DNA of 64,000 nt, taken from the NCBI RefSeq assembly GCF_001045445.1, contig NZ_LFNF01000003.1:310001-374000 (forward strand), written 5' to 3'. Numbering within the stretch: the first letter of the stretch is position 1; every line of letters starts with the position of its first letter. This DNA comes from Chryseobacterium sp. BLS98. GTDB taxonomy: Bacteria; Bacteroidota; Bacteroidia; Flavobacteriales; Weeksellaceae. Made by a program: the position numbers and the translations under genes. The notes below the pieces were generated by a model. The model did no database searches and was not told the DNA's origin. It worked only from the letters and a program-made list of their open reading frames with translations. Below, piece after piece: positions 15,983 through 24,946 of this stretch.

Positions 15983-16086
15983 GTTTAAAAAGTAAAAACT
16001 ATTTGATTTGCCATTAAGAAAACTTATTACTTCTCTGATCAAAGAATTAACTACCTTTATGTTACAAACATTTTATATAAAAAAGA

Positions 16087-16094
16087 TATATTTG
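16087..16094 (+). promoter_or_regulatory. -7 box of clpV
   Basis: TATATTTG matches TAnnTTTG and lies 83 bp before the clpV ATG. The 13-bp hcp operator is not present upstream. Confidence 0.55.
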
Positions 16095-16177
16095 TAAAAA
16101 GGTAAGCCTTGGCAGATAACACCAAATAATCTGATACAAACCGAAGAAACACAAACATATTAATATTAAAAATTATA

Positions 16178-18676
16178 ATGGGAGTACTAGTAACCAACGA
16201 AACAGTAAAGCAGCTATTTCATATTGCCCAGTCAATAGCAAAGGAAAATTATAATGCCACCTATGGCGGCCCGCATATCCTGCAGGCTTTAATGCATAAA
16301 GATATCGGCCTTAATGAATTCCTGAAAAATATTGATAAAGATCCAGGGTACTTTTATGAATGGGCAGATGTCCGTATTGAAGAATATCCGAAAACAGCCC
16401 ATCTTCCGGATGAAGTACGCCCGGATGATGCTGTAGATACACTTAATGAAGAAGCAGACGATATCAGGCTGAAACTAGGGCTGGATGAGATCACTCCGAT
16501 ATGCATCCTTACTGCCATTGTAAAACCTGAAGTTGTCTTTTCACTGCAGCAGCTGAAATCACTCCCGCTTAGAGAACACGAAATTTTCAACTTATATAGA
16601 AAAGATACCCCTTTCGCGGTGTCAGAAGACGGTAATTTTTCCTCACTTTTTTCAAACGGGTCGGATTATACGGATTCTTCATTTCCGTCGATTAAAAGCT
16701 ATTGTGTAGACAGAACAGCACAAGCCAGAAAAGGAGATCTTGAAAATATCATAGGAAGAGACAAAGAACTGAGAATGCTCGTTGAAATCCTTTGCCGCAG
16801 AAGCAAACCGAATGTAATCATCATCGGTGAGCCGGGTGTAGGAAAAACGGCATTGGTAGAAGGCTTTGCCATAGAAATTACCAAAGGAAATGTTCCTGAA
16901 ATGCTTAAAAACGCAACACTTCTGGAGCTGGACACTGGAGCATTATTAGCCGGAACTTCCTATAAAGGTGAAATTGAAGACCGCCTGAAAAAAGTAATCA
17001 ACGAATGCAAGAAAATTGAAAAAGCAGTTCTCTTCATCGATGAAATTCATACCCTTTTAGACCCTAAAGGAAGTATCGGAAATGTAGCTAATCTTCTTAA
17101 GCCGGAATTGGCAAGAGGTGAAATTACAGTAATCGGAGCGACAACTCAGGAAGAATACAGAAAAATTATCGAACCTGAGCAGGCTTTTAACCGTCGTTTT
17201 GAAGTCCTGACCGTGAATGAACCGGACGAACAGACGTGCGTGAAAATGATTGATGTCCTTCTTGACGGCTACAAAAAACACCACGGCATCGAAGTAGAAA
17301 AAACATCCATTCCTGAATGCGTACGTCTTGCAAAAAGATATGCAAAAGGAAAAAAACTGCCTGATGCAGCCATTGACTTGCTGGACCGTACTATGGCCGC
17401 CATCAAAATGCTTGATGAGCTTTCGGAAAAAGAACTCGCAAGCTGGAAAGAAACCTATGAAGCCATTTTAAAAGAAGAGTTTACCGACAGCAAAGACCAG
17501 GCGAATGAACTGATCTGGAATTATAACCTTCTGAGAGACAAAATAAGCCCTATTCTTTGGGGTTCATTAAATGAGCAGCCTGTTATTGACAATTCCATGC
17601 CTGTGGATCAGATCCACAAGATCATTGATGATACTTATGCCGAACTATTGCAGCATGCAGCCAAAAAAAGAGAAAAAGTAGACCGTCTGGAACTGGCAGC
17701 AGTAATGGCGGCAAAAACAAATATTCCGATCGGGAAAATTCAGGCCCAGGAAAAAGAAAAGCTCCTGAATATGGAATCCCTGCTATTAAACAGAGTAGTA
17801 GGGCAGGATCATGCCTTGAAAATTCTTTCAGACGCTATTGTTGAAAACCGAAGCGGATTGAACAAACCGGGGCAGCCAATCGGATCATTCTTCCTTCTGG
17901 GACCTACCGGTACAGGGAAAACCGAGCTGGCAAAATCTATGGCAGAGCTCCTTTTTAACGACGAAAAAGCAATGGTACGTTTCGATATGTCCGAATTTAA
18001 GGAAGAACATTCCGCAGCGTTACTGTACGGAGCGCCTCCGGGCTATGTCGGTTACGAAGAAGGAGGAATGCTCGTTAATAAAATCAGACAGCAGCCTTAT
18101 ACCGTTGTTTTATTTGACGAAATTGAAAAAGCGCACCATTCTGTGTTTGATGTGTTCCTTCAGATCATGGATGAAGGAAAAGTTCATGATAAGTTGGGAA
18201 AAGAAGGCGACTTCAGCAATGCCCTGATCCTTTTCACTTCAAACATCGGAAGTGAAGAAATTGTCAAGCAGTTTGAAGAAGGAAAAGTTCCGGAATCCTC
18301 TTCACTGATGCAGATTATGTCCAATTCAGGAAGATTCAGACCCGAATTTTTAGCAAGAATTACAGAGATTATTCCTTTTGCGCCGATCACCGAATCCATT
18401 GCAGAAAGAATTTTCAACATCCAGCTGAAATCACTTCATACATCTTTAACGAGATTGGGAATGACCTTAAAAATCAGTGACGAAGCTGTGAAAAACCTGG
18501 CACTCGGAGGATTCAGCAGCAAATACGGAGCACGACAGATCTCAGGAGTGATTCGCGCACAACTGGCGAGACCGATCTCCAAAATGATCGTGAGAGAAGA
18601 AGTGAAATCCGGGCAGACCATTCATGTAGACTGGAATACAGAAGAAGAAAAATTAACCTGGAAAGTAGACGGATAA
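16178..18676 (+). CDS. clpV: T6SS sheath-disassembly ATPase ClpV (TssH)
   Basis: 832 residues with the Clp/Hsp100 layout. An N-terminal Clp-N domain covers ~1-150. The first AAA+ module has Walker A GEPGVGKT at 217-224 and Walker B VLFIDEIHTLL. A shortened middle region follows, then a second AAA+ module with Walker A GPTGTGKT at 575-582, Walker B VVLFDEIEKAHH and the pore loop YVGYEEGG. The C-terminal D2-small domain ends at ~825. ClpV extracts TssB/C from contracted sheaths for reuse. It sits between the hcp relic and the lytic transglycosylase, inside the T6SS island, which separates it from general ClpB. It is somewhat shorter than ClpB (~860) because the coiled-coil middle domain is reduced. 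Confidence 0.9.
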   Translation: MGVLVTNETVKQLFHIAQSIAKENYNATYGGPHILQALMHKDIGLNEFLKNIDKDPGYFYEWADVRIEEYPKTAHLPDEVRPDDAVDTLNEEADDIRLKLGLDEITPICILTAIVKPEVVFSLQQLKSLPLREHEIFNLYRKDTPFAVSEDGNFSSLFSNGSDYTDSSFPSIKSYCVDRTAQARKGDLENIIGRDKELRMLVEILCRRSKPNVIIIGEPGVGKTALVEGFAIEITKGNVPEMLKNATLLELDTGALLAGTSYKGEIEDRLKKVINECKKIEKAVLFIDEIHTLLDPKGSIGNVANLLKPELARGEITVIGATTQEEYRKIIEPEQAFNRRFEVLTVNEPDEQTCVKMIDVLLDGYKKHHGIEVEKTSIPECVRLAKRYAKGKKLPDAAIDLLDRTMAAIKMLDELSEKELASWKETYEAILKEEFTDSKDQANELIWNYNLLRDKISPILWGSLNEQPVIDNSMPVDQIHKIIDDTYAELLQHAAKKREKVDRLELAAVMAAKTNIPIGKIQAQEKEKLLNMESLLLNRVVGQDHALKILSDAIVENRSGLNKPGQPIGSFFLLGPTGTGKTELAKSMAELLFNDEKAMVRFDMSEFKEEHSAALLYGAPPGYVGYEEGGMLVNKIRQQPYTVVLFDEIEKAHHSVFDVFLQIMDEGKVHDKLGKEGDFSNALILFTSNIGSEEIVKQFEEGKVPESSSLMQIMSNSGRFRPEFLARITEIIPFAPITESIAERIFNIQLKSLHTSLTRLGMTLKISDEAVKNLALGGFSSKYGARQISGVIRAQLARPISKMIVREEVKSGQTIHVDWNTEEEKLTWKVDG

Positions 18677-18746
18677 TACACAGAAGGCTCATTGGGGAAT
18701 TAACCTTTTAGCCTTTCTGCCTTTTAGCCATAAAACATATTAAAAA

Positions 18747-19619
18747 ATGAAAACCGCATTCAGAAATATCTTTACAGCAATGATGCTGACAGGGAGTTTT
18801 GCAATGATGAACGCACAGTTTCTGGAACCTTCTGATACTTCAGAGAGTAGTGTAAGGAGGTATAACAATATTATCAATGCCAATAAAGAAATCGTTGAAT
18901 TCATCGAATATTCCCTGGTACAAAAAGGACTGCCCAGACATTTAAGAAACCTTGCCCTGATAGAGTCCCATTTCAACAGGAATATAACTTCGGGAGCAGG
19001 AGCAGTAGGAATATGGCAGTTTATGACTGCACACGCCAATCAATATGGACTTACTGAGCAGAATCGCACAGATGTATATAAAAGTACAAAAATAGCAGTG
19101 GTTTCCCTGGGAAATCTCTATAAAAAGTATGGCGACTGGATTACAGTTGTAGCGGCCTATAACTGCGGTGAAGGGAATATTGCCAAAGCAATGCAAAACG
19201 CAGGTTCTACGCAGTATCATGTGTATTCTAAATATCTTCCTGCCGAAACCATCAATCACGTTAAAAAATATTTGAATGCCTGCTACGCAACCGGTGAGCT
19301 GGAAAGTGTTTTGAATAATTATAATTCTGCAAGGCTTAATAAAGTTTTCTTTACAGAAGGCGGGAGTGGCAGAAACAATGCTGCACCTCTTCAGGAGACC
19401 GAAATTAATGCAGGATTCAATCTGGATGTTATTGCTGATGAGCTGGATGTGGAAATGAATGAAATCCTTGCCTGGAACCCCGGAATTACTGAAGAATTAC
19501 AGAAAAAAGGAGAAAGTCTTTTTTATCTTCCTACCGATCTTATGCCGGATTTTCTTCTGAAAAAGAATAAAATTCTTTCCCGTTCCATAAAAGAAGGTGT
19601 TCGGGTACAACAGCAATAA
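18747..19619 (+). CDS. Periplasmic lytic transglycosylase (MltD/SLT type) in the T6SS island
   Basis: 290 residues. A signal peptide ends near residue 24 (AMMNAQ). The SLT domain at ~55-190 carries the catalytic Glu73 in LALIESHFNRN, the GAVGIWQFM motif and the VAAYNCGEGN motif. Residues ~220-260 resemble a degenerate LysM-type module (NLDVIADELDVEMNEILAWN). The enzyme cleaves peptidoglycan glycan strands to 1,6-anhydro ends. Its place 70 bp after clpV and before hcp suggests a dedicated enzyme that opens the wall for the T6SS envelope complex. It could also act as a housekeeping MltD. A terminator follows. Confidence 0.85.
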   Translation: MKTAFRNIFTAMMLTGSFAMMNAQFLEPSDTSESSVRRYNNIINANKEIVEFIEYSLVQKGLPRHLRNLALIESHFNRNITSGAGAVGIWQFMTAHANQYGLTEQNRTDVYKSTKIAVVSLGNLYKKYGDWITVVAAYNCGEGNIAKAMQNAGSTQYHVYSKYLPAETINHVKKYLNACYATGELESVLNNYNSARLNKVFFTEGGSGRNNAAPLQETEINAGFNLDVIADELDVEMNEILAWNPGITEELQKKGESLFYLPTDLMPDFLLKKNKILSRSIKEGVRVQQQ

Positions 19620-19641
19620 ATTAAATGATTATAATCTACAG

Positions 19642-19669
19642 CCGTCACTATTTTTAGTGGCGGTTTTTT
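19642..19669 (+). terminator. Intrinsic terminator after the lytic transglycosylase gene
   Basis: 9-bp stem CCGTCACTA / TAGTGGCGG with one wobble pair and a TTTT loop, then six T. Confidence 0.85.
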
Positions 19670-19829
19670 ATGATTCAATGGTAAGCTTTGTTAAAGGCGT
19701 ACTAATTATTCTTAAAAAATTCTTAATATTTCTCTTTTAAGTGTAAAATAATTTTATTAATTGGACGTTTTAATTTGATTTAATATATTGTAAATCAAAT
19801 ATTTGAATGTTGTGCTTAAATCTATTGTC

Positions 19830-19863
19830 GTAGAATTACTACATCAAATCGTAGAATTACTAC
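19830..19863. promoter_or_regulatory. hcp-1 tandem operators (two GTAGAATTACTAC sites 21 bp apart)
   Basis: Sites at 19830-19842 and 19851-19863. Each is a GTAG-N5-CTAC inverted repeat. The 21-bp start-to-start distance is two helical turns. The proximal site ends 49 bp before the -7 box, placing the sites at about -67 and -88 from the expected start. Confidence 0.85.
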
Positions 19864-19912
19864 AAAATTTCAATTTTACATTCAAAAGATTTTTTATTAA
19901 AATATGACGTTC

Positions 19913-19920
19913 TATCTTTG
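19913..19920 (+). promoter_or_regulatory. -7 box of hcp-1
   Basis: TATCTTTG matches TAnnTTTG. No TTTG is seen at the -33 position, so the promoter probably needs an activator bound at the upstream sites. Confidence 0.75.
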
Positions 19921-19973
19921 TTATGTAATCAATCACCAAATCACAAAATATTAACGATTAAAATTTACAAATC

Positions 19974-20384
19974 ATGGCAGCAAATTCAAGAGGAATCTTA
20001 AAATTCAACGGAGGAGAAGAGCAGAAATTATTAAAGCTGAACTACAGCGTATCCAGATCTACAGACGTTTCAGGACGTGTAGCATCGGATCCCTCCAATG
20101 CACTGATCAAAGTTACAGTAGAAGCTACTGAAAAATCGGACATCCTTGAAAGCTTACTGAACGGAAAGTATAAGCCTACTACAGGTGAAGTTACTTTCAA
20201 CAAATCTCACGAAGAAGGAACACTCACTACTTTGAAGTGGGAAAACGGATATGTAATCCAGCATGAAGTAGACTTCGACGCTGTAGACGAAAACAGTATG
20301 CTGATCAGCTTTGTTATAAGCGCAGAAGTTATCACTTTAGGTAACTCCGAGTACCGCGGAATGTGGCCTTCATCAGGTCATTAA
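19974..20384 (+). CDS. tssD: T6SS tube protein Hcp (TssD), copy 1
   Basis: 136 residues, the usual size of the Bacteroidota TssD family. It starts MAANSRGILKFNGG and is beta-rich throughout (KLLKLNYSVSRSTDVSGRVA, GEVTFNKSHEEGTLTTLKWE, GYVIQHEVDF), ending in YRGMWPSSGH. Hexameric rings stack into the inner T6SS tube expelled with VgrG. The genes downstream encode VgrG and a PAAR-like effector, and ClpV lies upstream. It differs from copy 2 (26170-26580) at only five residues (positions ~13, 16, 103, 105, 114). It has its own operator-promoter and its own strong terminator, so it can be made in large excess over VgrG, as the tube requires. Confidence 0.9.
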   Translation: MAANSRGILKFNGGEEQKLLKLNYSVSRSTDVSGRVASDPSNALIKVTVEATEKSDILESLLNGKYKPTTGEVTFNKSHEEGTLTTLKWENGYVIQHEVDFDAVDENSMLISFVISAEVITLGNSEYRGMWPSSGH

Positions 20385-20418
20385 TCCTGAACAATCATCT
20401 TAGTAAAAATAAATTGGT

Positions 20419-20458
20419 ACAGAATAGTGTATTCGCAAGAATATACTATTCTGTTTTT
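20419..20458 (+). terminator. Strong intrinsic terminator after hcp-1
   Basis: 16-bp stem between 20419-20434 and 20439-20454 (one wobble) with a GCAA tetraloop, then a T-run. A further inverted repeat GTATTTGGAC / GTCCAAAATAC follows at 20462-20489. These should limit read-through into vgrG. Confidence 0.9.
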
Positions 20459-20592
20459 GCCGTATTTGGACAAATCACGTCCAAAATACTCCTCCGGAAC
20501 CTTATTATAAGCGTTACGTTAGGATTGGAAGCTGCCTCCGTATTACTGGAAGCTATTCATAATTTATTATAATTTAAACAAAAACACCTATT

Positions 20593-22788
20593 ATGTTTAA
20601 AGATGATCAATCGATAAAAGTGCAGAGTCCGAAAGGCAGTATACAAGATACAGCAGCAGAACAGCTTAACCATGCTGAAGATATGGCTATACAAAAAGCA
20701 GATGATAAGCTTCGGAAAGCGGATGAAGCCATTAAGAAGTCTGCAAAAAACGCACAGGACATTTATTCGGGCGCTTCCCAAAGCTCCAAAATGTTCATGA
20801 ACCAGACTATGGTTCCCAATAATCCAGCCATTACTGAAAACAAGGTATGGTCCAAACAGCCTACTTCCAAAATACATAACGCTCAGGCTATCCCGGAAAG
20901 CATTATTGCGGGAATAAACCGTGTTGTCATGCTTGATATTGTAGTAGAGGGACAGGTAATCAGGCATTTTAAACATTTTAAGCTGGTGCAGAGTGCTTCA
21001 AAGCATCACGAATTCAGCCTTATTCTCGCTCACGACACTTTAGGAGGTGCAGAAAACCATAATTTGCAGGAAGCGCAGAGCTTTTTAGGAAAAAGAATCA
21101 CAGTAGTATTTAAATATAAAGATATCGAGCAGGGCCCCGAACGTAATTTTGTGGGTGTTATTACAGAAGTAGGGTTCAGCCAGGAAAAAGGAAGCTTGGG
21201 AAATATCGTCCTTAAAGGATTCAGCCCGACTGTGCTGCTGGATGCTGCACCGCACATTCAGAGTTTCGGGGGCGGCCAGGAAGTAAGTCTTAACAGTATT
21301 GCTGATCATGTCATCAGGGAAGGACTGGGACAGAATAAGTTCGATTTCAGGGTAGATGCCCAGCACGGAAACGTTCCTTACAGCTCCCAATATGAAGAAA
21401 CCCATTATAACTACCTGGCAAGAATTGCAGAAGCCTATGGCGAACAGTTTTACTATGACGGTGAAGTTCTGCATTTCGGTAAACTTCCGCCACAGGAAAA
21501 ACCGGTAAAGCTTACCTATGGAAGCAGCGTAAATGATGTTGCGATCAAAATGAGGGCCCAGCATGTAAGTCCGAGTTTTTATGGCTATAACAGCAGTAAA
21601 AATGAGAAGCTCGTTACAGGAAGCTCAAAGATCAACCATACTTCAGATATTGCCAAACGGGCTTACGAAATTTCAGAGAAGACCTTTAAAACACCTTCTT
21701 TACGGGTAGCTCCTATCAAAGCTACTTCATTTATGGATATTGATGCCTCCCAGAAAGGAACAGCAGGAAGCAAAGCATCGGAGGTTTTTATTACTTCAGG
21801 ATCTACAACGGTTCCCTTCTTGTATCCCGGATGTACAGCAGATATTGAAATGCGTAAAACAGATACTAACGATACTTCTTATTTTACCAAATTAATGATT
21901 GTGGAAGTTACCCATGAAGTCAATGCAAGAGGGTATTATGACGGAACTTTTGAGGCTATTGCTGCAGATACGGGATTTATTCCCCGCCCGGAATTTGAAA
22001 CCCCGAAAGCAGAACCGCAATTTGCCAAAGTAATTTCCAATACCGATCCTTTAAACCAAGGCAGGGTAAAGGTTCAGTTTGACTGGCAGGGAGGACCGGA
22101 CACTACCGAATTTATACGGGTAATGACTCCGGATGCGGGAAGCAGTGACAAGGTAAGCAAGAACAGAGGATTTATGGCTGTTCCGGAAGTTGGAGACCAG
22201 GTTATTGTCAACTTTGTGCATCAGCACCCGGACCGTCCGTTTGTCATGGGAGGAATGTTTCATGGAGGAATCGGAGGCGGAGGCGGAACCGGGAATAACA
22301 TCAAAAGCTTAAGCAGCAGAAGTGGAAATAAATTGGAATTGAATGATGGTGAAGGTTCTGTTTTTCTGACCGATCAGGGCGGCGCCAATATGAAATTTGA
22401 CGGAGCAGGAAATGCACAGACCAATGCCAACAATAATAAAACAGTCAACGTAGGAAACAATAATACGGTTAATGCTGGAAGCACGAGCTCTATTAACGTA
22501 GGTGGAAAAGACGGCGGAGCGGCTGAATCGGTTTTAAAAATGGATGCCAGCGGAAACATATCGGTGGAAGGAAAAACAAAAATTGAATTAAAAGTAGGTG
22601 AAAACAGCATTACCATCACCAAAGAAGGAATCACTATTTCTGCCAAAGAAGGAATGCTGGATTTGAATTCTTTACAGAATGCTTTATTGGTAACCCAGGA
22701 TAAACTGAGCATCCACAGTCAATCGATCACTTCAATTAATGCAACAGGAGATCTGTTTATCACCGGAAGTAAAGTTGATATCAACTAG
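20593..22788 (+). CDS. vgrG: T6SS spike protein VgrG (TssI)
   Basis: 731 residues. The first ~100 are polar and helical (EQLNHAEDMAIQKADDKLRK), an extension before the gp27-like part that begins near 108 (VVMLDIVVEGQVIRHFKHFK). Residues ~478-560 are the gp5 OB-fold (AKVISNTDPLNQGRVKVQFD, RVMTPDAGSSDK, GFMAVPEVGDQVIVNFVHQH, RPFVMGGMFHGG). After a glycine-rich linker the C-terminus is a repetitive beta-helix spike (NNNKTVNVGNNNTVNAGST). VgrG trimers cap the Hcp tube and carry PAAR-tipped effectors. No extra enzymatic domain is visible at the C-terminus, so the cargo is most likely the PAAR-like lipase two genes downstream. It begins an operon with the next three genes (gaps of 34, 20 and 1 bp). 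Confidence 0.93.
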   Translation: MFKDDQSIKVQSPKGSIQDTAAEQLNHAEDMAIQKADDKLRKADEAIKKSAKNAQDIYSGASQSSKMFMNQTMVPNNPAITENKVWSKQPTSKIHNAQAIPESIIAGINRVVMLDIVVEGQVIRHFKHFKLVQSASKHHEFSLILAHDTLGGAENHNLQEAQSFLGKRITVVFKYKDIEQGPERNFVGVITEVGFSQEKGSLGNIVLKGFSPTVLLDAAPHIQSFGGGQEVSLNSIADHVIREGLGQNKFDFRVDAQHGNVPYSSQYEETHYNYLARIAEAYGEQFYYDGEVLHFGKLPPQEKPVKLTYGSSVNDVAIKMRAQHVSPSFYGYNSSKNEKLVTGSSKINHTSDIAKRAYEISEKTFKTPSLRVAPIKATSFMDIDASQKGTAGSKASEVFITSGSTTVPFLYPGCTADIEMRKTDTNDTSYFTKLMIVEVTHEVNARGYYDGTFEAIAADTGFIPRPEFETPKAEPQFAKVISNTDPLNQGRVKVQFDWQGGPDTTEFIRVMTPDAGSSDKVSKNRGFMAVPEVGDQVIVNFVHQHPDRPFVMGGMFHGGIGGGGGTGNNIKSLSSRSGNKLELNDGEGSVFLTDQGGANMKFDGAGNAQTNANNNKTVNVGNNNTVNAGSTSSINVGGKDGGAAESVLKMDASGNISVEGKTKIELKVGENSITITKEGITISAKEGMLDLNSLQNALLVTQDKLSIHSQSITSINATGDLFITGSKVDIN

Positions 22789-22822
22789 TGTTGGGCAATT
22801 TATTCTAAAAACTTAGCAAGGC

Positions 22823-23677
22823 ATGGCATTGGAACCGAATAATGAAGAAAATAATGACTTATCAGGATTTAAATATGCCTGGTATAAAAAAGCAGAATAT
22901 CAAATCAATATAAAATCCTATCTTACATTAGGAACAGGAAAAGCGAACCAGACAGAAATAGAACAAGACTGGACCGTAATACCGGGAGAATACAACCACA
23001 TCACTGTAGAATCTTCTGCCCAGAATTATATTCAGTCAGATGGTCAGATGCAACCTTTTTATGAAATTCTTGAAAAAATAAATAAGGCAACAGACATAGT
23101 AGAATTATCTTTGAATACGGATAAAAGCATTCATGAAGTTACCAACAAGAATGAAGTTTTAAGGAAGTGGGAGGAGATAAAGAAAGATTTGCATTTTTTT
23201 GAGCTGGTAAAAGAGAGTTATAAAACTTTTATTCAGATTTACGATAAAGAGTTTAATAATATAGACCGTAATATTGGACGAAATTTATTGTACCAGATTA
23301 TGTTTTATCCCTTACCGGCATTCAGCGGAGGAAGTTTTACCGAGGAAATTCCTGTAAGGACCACTTTATCAACGCTTTTCCCCGGAGAAGAACTGAATTA
23401 CAGCTCTGCCTACAGGATTTACAGAAACGAAGACGGAGGATATACTGTAAAGCTGGAAGGAAAAAGCAAGGAAAGCCAATCCCGGTTTGAAAATGTATAT
23501 AAGGAAAAGTATCAGAGAACCCTGGTCAATGCTTTGGAATACAAATATGCAATAGAAGGAGAATATATCTATAATCAGGATTCGGTACTGTCAGAAGTTA
23601 TATTTCATGTGAAGGAAGAGCTTAATGAAAAAATGATTTATGTCTGCAGATATCATATAAGGTTAAATAAAAAGTAA
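22823..23677 (+). CDS. Unrecognised 284-residue protein between VgrG and the PAAR-like effector; candidate adaptor/chaperone
   Basis: No family is recognised. The protein has no signal peptide or membrane segment, so it should be cytoplasmic. The first ~85 residues look beta-rich (YAWYKKAEYQINIKSYLTLG, DWTVIPGEYNHITVESSAQN). The middle is helical (EVLRKWEEIKKDLHFFELVK, YKTFIQIYDKEF). The end is again beta-rich (SAYRIYRNEDGGYTVKLEGK, SEVIFHVKEELNEKMIYVCR). T6SS operons often place an adaptor that loads the effector onto VgrG (Tap/DUF4123, Eag, DUF2169 types) exactly here, and this protein resembles none of those I know. A cytoplasmic location argues against it being the immunity protein of a lipase acting in the periplasm. 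Adaptor is therefore my preferred inference. Confidence 0.6.
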   Translation: MALEPNNEENNDLSGFKYAWYKKAEYQINIKSYLTLGTGKANQTEIEQDWTVIPGEYNHITVESSAQNYIQSDGQMQPFYEILEKINKATDIVELSLNTDKSIHEVTNKNEVLRKWEEIKKDLHFFELVKESYKTFIQIYDKEFNNIDRNIGRNLLYQIMFYPLPAFSGGSFTEEIPVRTTLSTLFPGEELNYSSAYRIYRNEDGGYTVKLEGKSKESQSRFENVYKEKYQRTLVNALEYKYAIEGEYIYNQDSVLSEVIFHVKEELNEKMIYVCRYHIRLNKK

Positions 23678-23697
23678 CACATTAATTCACGATCACT

Positions 23698-24945
23698 ATG
23701 AGTCAGTTATATATCGCACAGGGGACGCCGCTTATTTGTAGTAAAGGCAGAAGGCTTATAGGAATTGGAGTCAGTTCCCAGTCTTCAGTAAACTTGAAAA
23801 AAGGGGCCAAGCTAATGGCTACGGAGGACGACCGTTTTAAAGACAATTTTATTTGTCCGGAAATGATGATCGCCGGGGCTTTAGCCGGAGTTGCTGTAGC
23901 AGCGGCTTTTTCCGGCGGACTTTTTGTTTTAGCCGCTGCAGCCTGGGCCGGAAGTGCCCTGATTGATGACTGCCTGAATATCTGTTCATTTTTATGTAAG
24001 GGAAGCGATTGGAAAAATACCCATCCGAAAGTTAGAATCGAAAATAAAAAACCTTTACTTCAAAATTCCAGTTTACATTGTTTTATAGGAGGAGAGGTTA
24101 CTTTTCATTTACCGGTTGTCCAATTGCAGGAAGCTGTTACTGCCAGTAAAATGGCACAGGATTCTTACGAAGACAATAAAGGACAAAATACTACTATAGA
24201 CGGATATACCCGCATCAATACCGATGATCAGAATAAATTAGATGAATTATTCGGACCTGGAGTATTAAAGACAAAAGATTTTAATACAAATAAAGATAAT
24301 GGATTCTTTTCTTCCCTATACTATAATAAAGAAACTGGAGATTATTTTGTAGCTTTCAGGGGCTCAGAAGCAGGCGATCAGTTTATAAAAGACTGGGTGA
24401 TAGAAGATGGAGGACAAGCATTTGGCTTTAATACGCCTCAGATAGAAAAGACGAGAAACCTTGCCAAAAAGATGAATGAGGCAACTAACGGAAAAGTAAA
24501 ATTTACAGGGCACTCATTAGGAGGAGGGAATAGCGCAATGGCTTCCTACTATACAGGACTTCCTGGTTATACTTTTAATGCAAGAGGGGTACATAGTAAT
24601 ACTCTGAAGTATCTTGATGAAAAGAAAGCTGTAGGATCAACTTCAAATATCATCAACTATAGTACAAGTAATGATATCCTTAACGGATTACAAAATAATA
24701 GGGAAGGCTTACTTGCTACATTGGCATTTTCAAGAATTCCCGGACTTAATAAAATTGCCTTAGTAGGTGGTCTTACCGGAGCTGCACCAAGAGCTTTAGG
24801 AGAACAACATGAAATCTTCGGATATATTGAAGACAATGAAGGGCTTGGTATTAAAACCTTAGGGAGCGGACATGGTGCGTATGCAGATGCACTTCAGGCA
24901 ATGGTAGCCAATATCAATACAGACGTTGTAGCAAATAATATATAA
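23698..24945 (+). CDS. T6SS effector: PAAR-like (DUF4280-type) domain fused to a class 3 lipase
   Basis: 415 residues. The N-terminal ~130 residues resemble the PAAR-like DUF4280 fold (YIAQGTPLICSKGRR, VSSQSSVNLKKGAKLMATED, an HC-containing end at LQNSSLHCFIGG) and include a hydrophobic stretch at ~60-100 (AGALAGVAVAAAFSGGLFV) that could help cross a membrane. From ~145 there is an alpha/beta-hydrolase: YVAFRGSE-like strand (YFVAFRGSEAGDQFIKDW), nucleophile elbow GHSLGGG with Ser273, and likely Asp326 (STSNDIL) and His392 (GSGHGAYAD). This is the Tle-type phospholipase/lipase architecture for attacking membranes of rival cells. VgrG and a possible adaptor lie upstream. The next gene starts one base after the stop and encodes a lipoprotein fitting the immunity role. 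Substrate specificity is not visible. Confidence 0.85.
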   Translation: MSQLYIAQGTPLICSKGRRLIGIGVSSQSSVNLKKGAKLMATEDDRFKDNFICPEMMIAGALAGVAVAAAFSGGLFVLAAAAWAGSALIDDCLNICSFLCKGSDWKNTHPKVRIENKKPLLQNSSLHCFIGGEVTFHLPVVQLQEAVTASKMAQDSYEDNKGQNTTIDGYTRINTDDQNKLDELFGPGVLKTKDFNTNKDNGFFSSLYYNKETGDYFVAFRGSEAGDQFIKDWVIEDGGQAFGFNTPQIEKTRNLAKKMNEATNGKVKFTGHSLGGGNSAMASYYTGLPGYTFNARGVHSNTLKYLDEKKAVGSTSNIINYSTSNDILNGLQNNREGLLATLAFSRIPGLNKIALVGGLTGAAPRALGEQHEIFGYIEDNEGLGIKTLGSGHGAYADALQAMVANINTDVVANNI

Positions 24946-24946
24946 T

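Larger units (their letters stand above)
15782..15985 (+). ncRNA. Putative ~200-nt transcript from the hcp-relic promoter
   Basis: An intact operator and -7 box, no open frame beyond 8 codons, an internal 9-bp inverted repeat enclosing the short start region, and a strong terminator together define a plausible non-coding RNA. This is inference from signals alone. No known RNA family is recognised. Confidence 0.4.

Noticed and set aside
16041..16054. Degenerate operator-like sequence AAAGAATTAACTAC before clpV
   Set aside because: It lacks the GTAG half and is 32 bp, not 49 bp, from the -7 box, so I do not count it as an hcp-type site.
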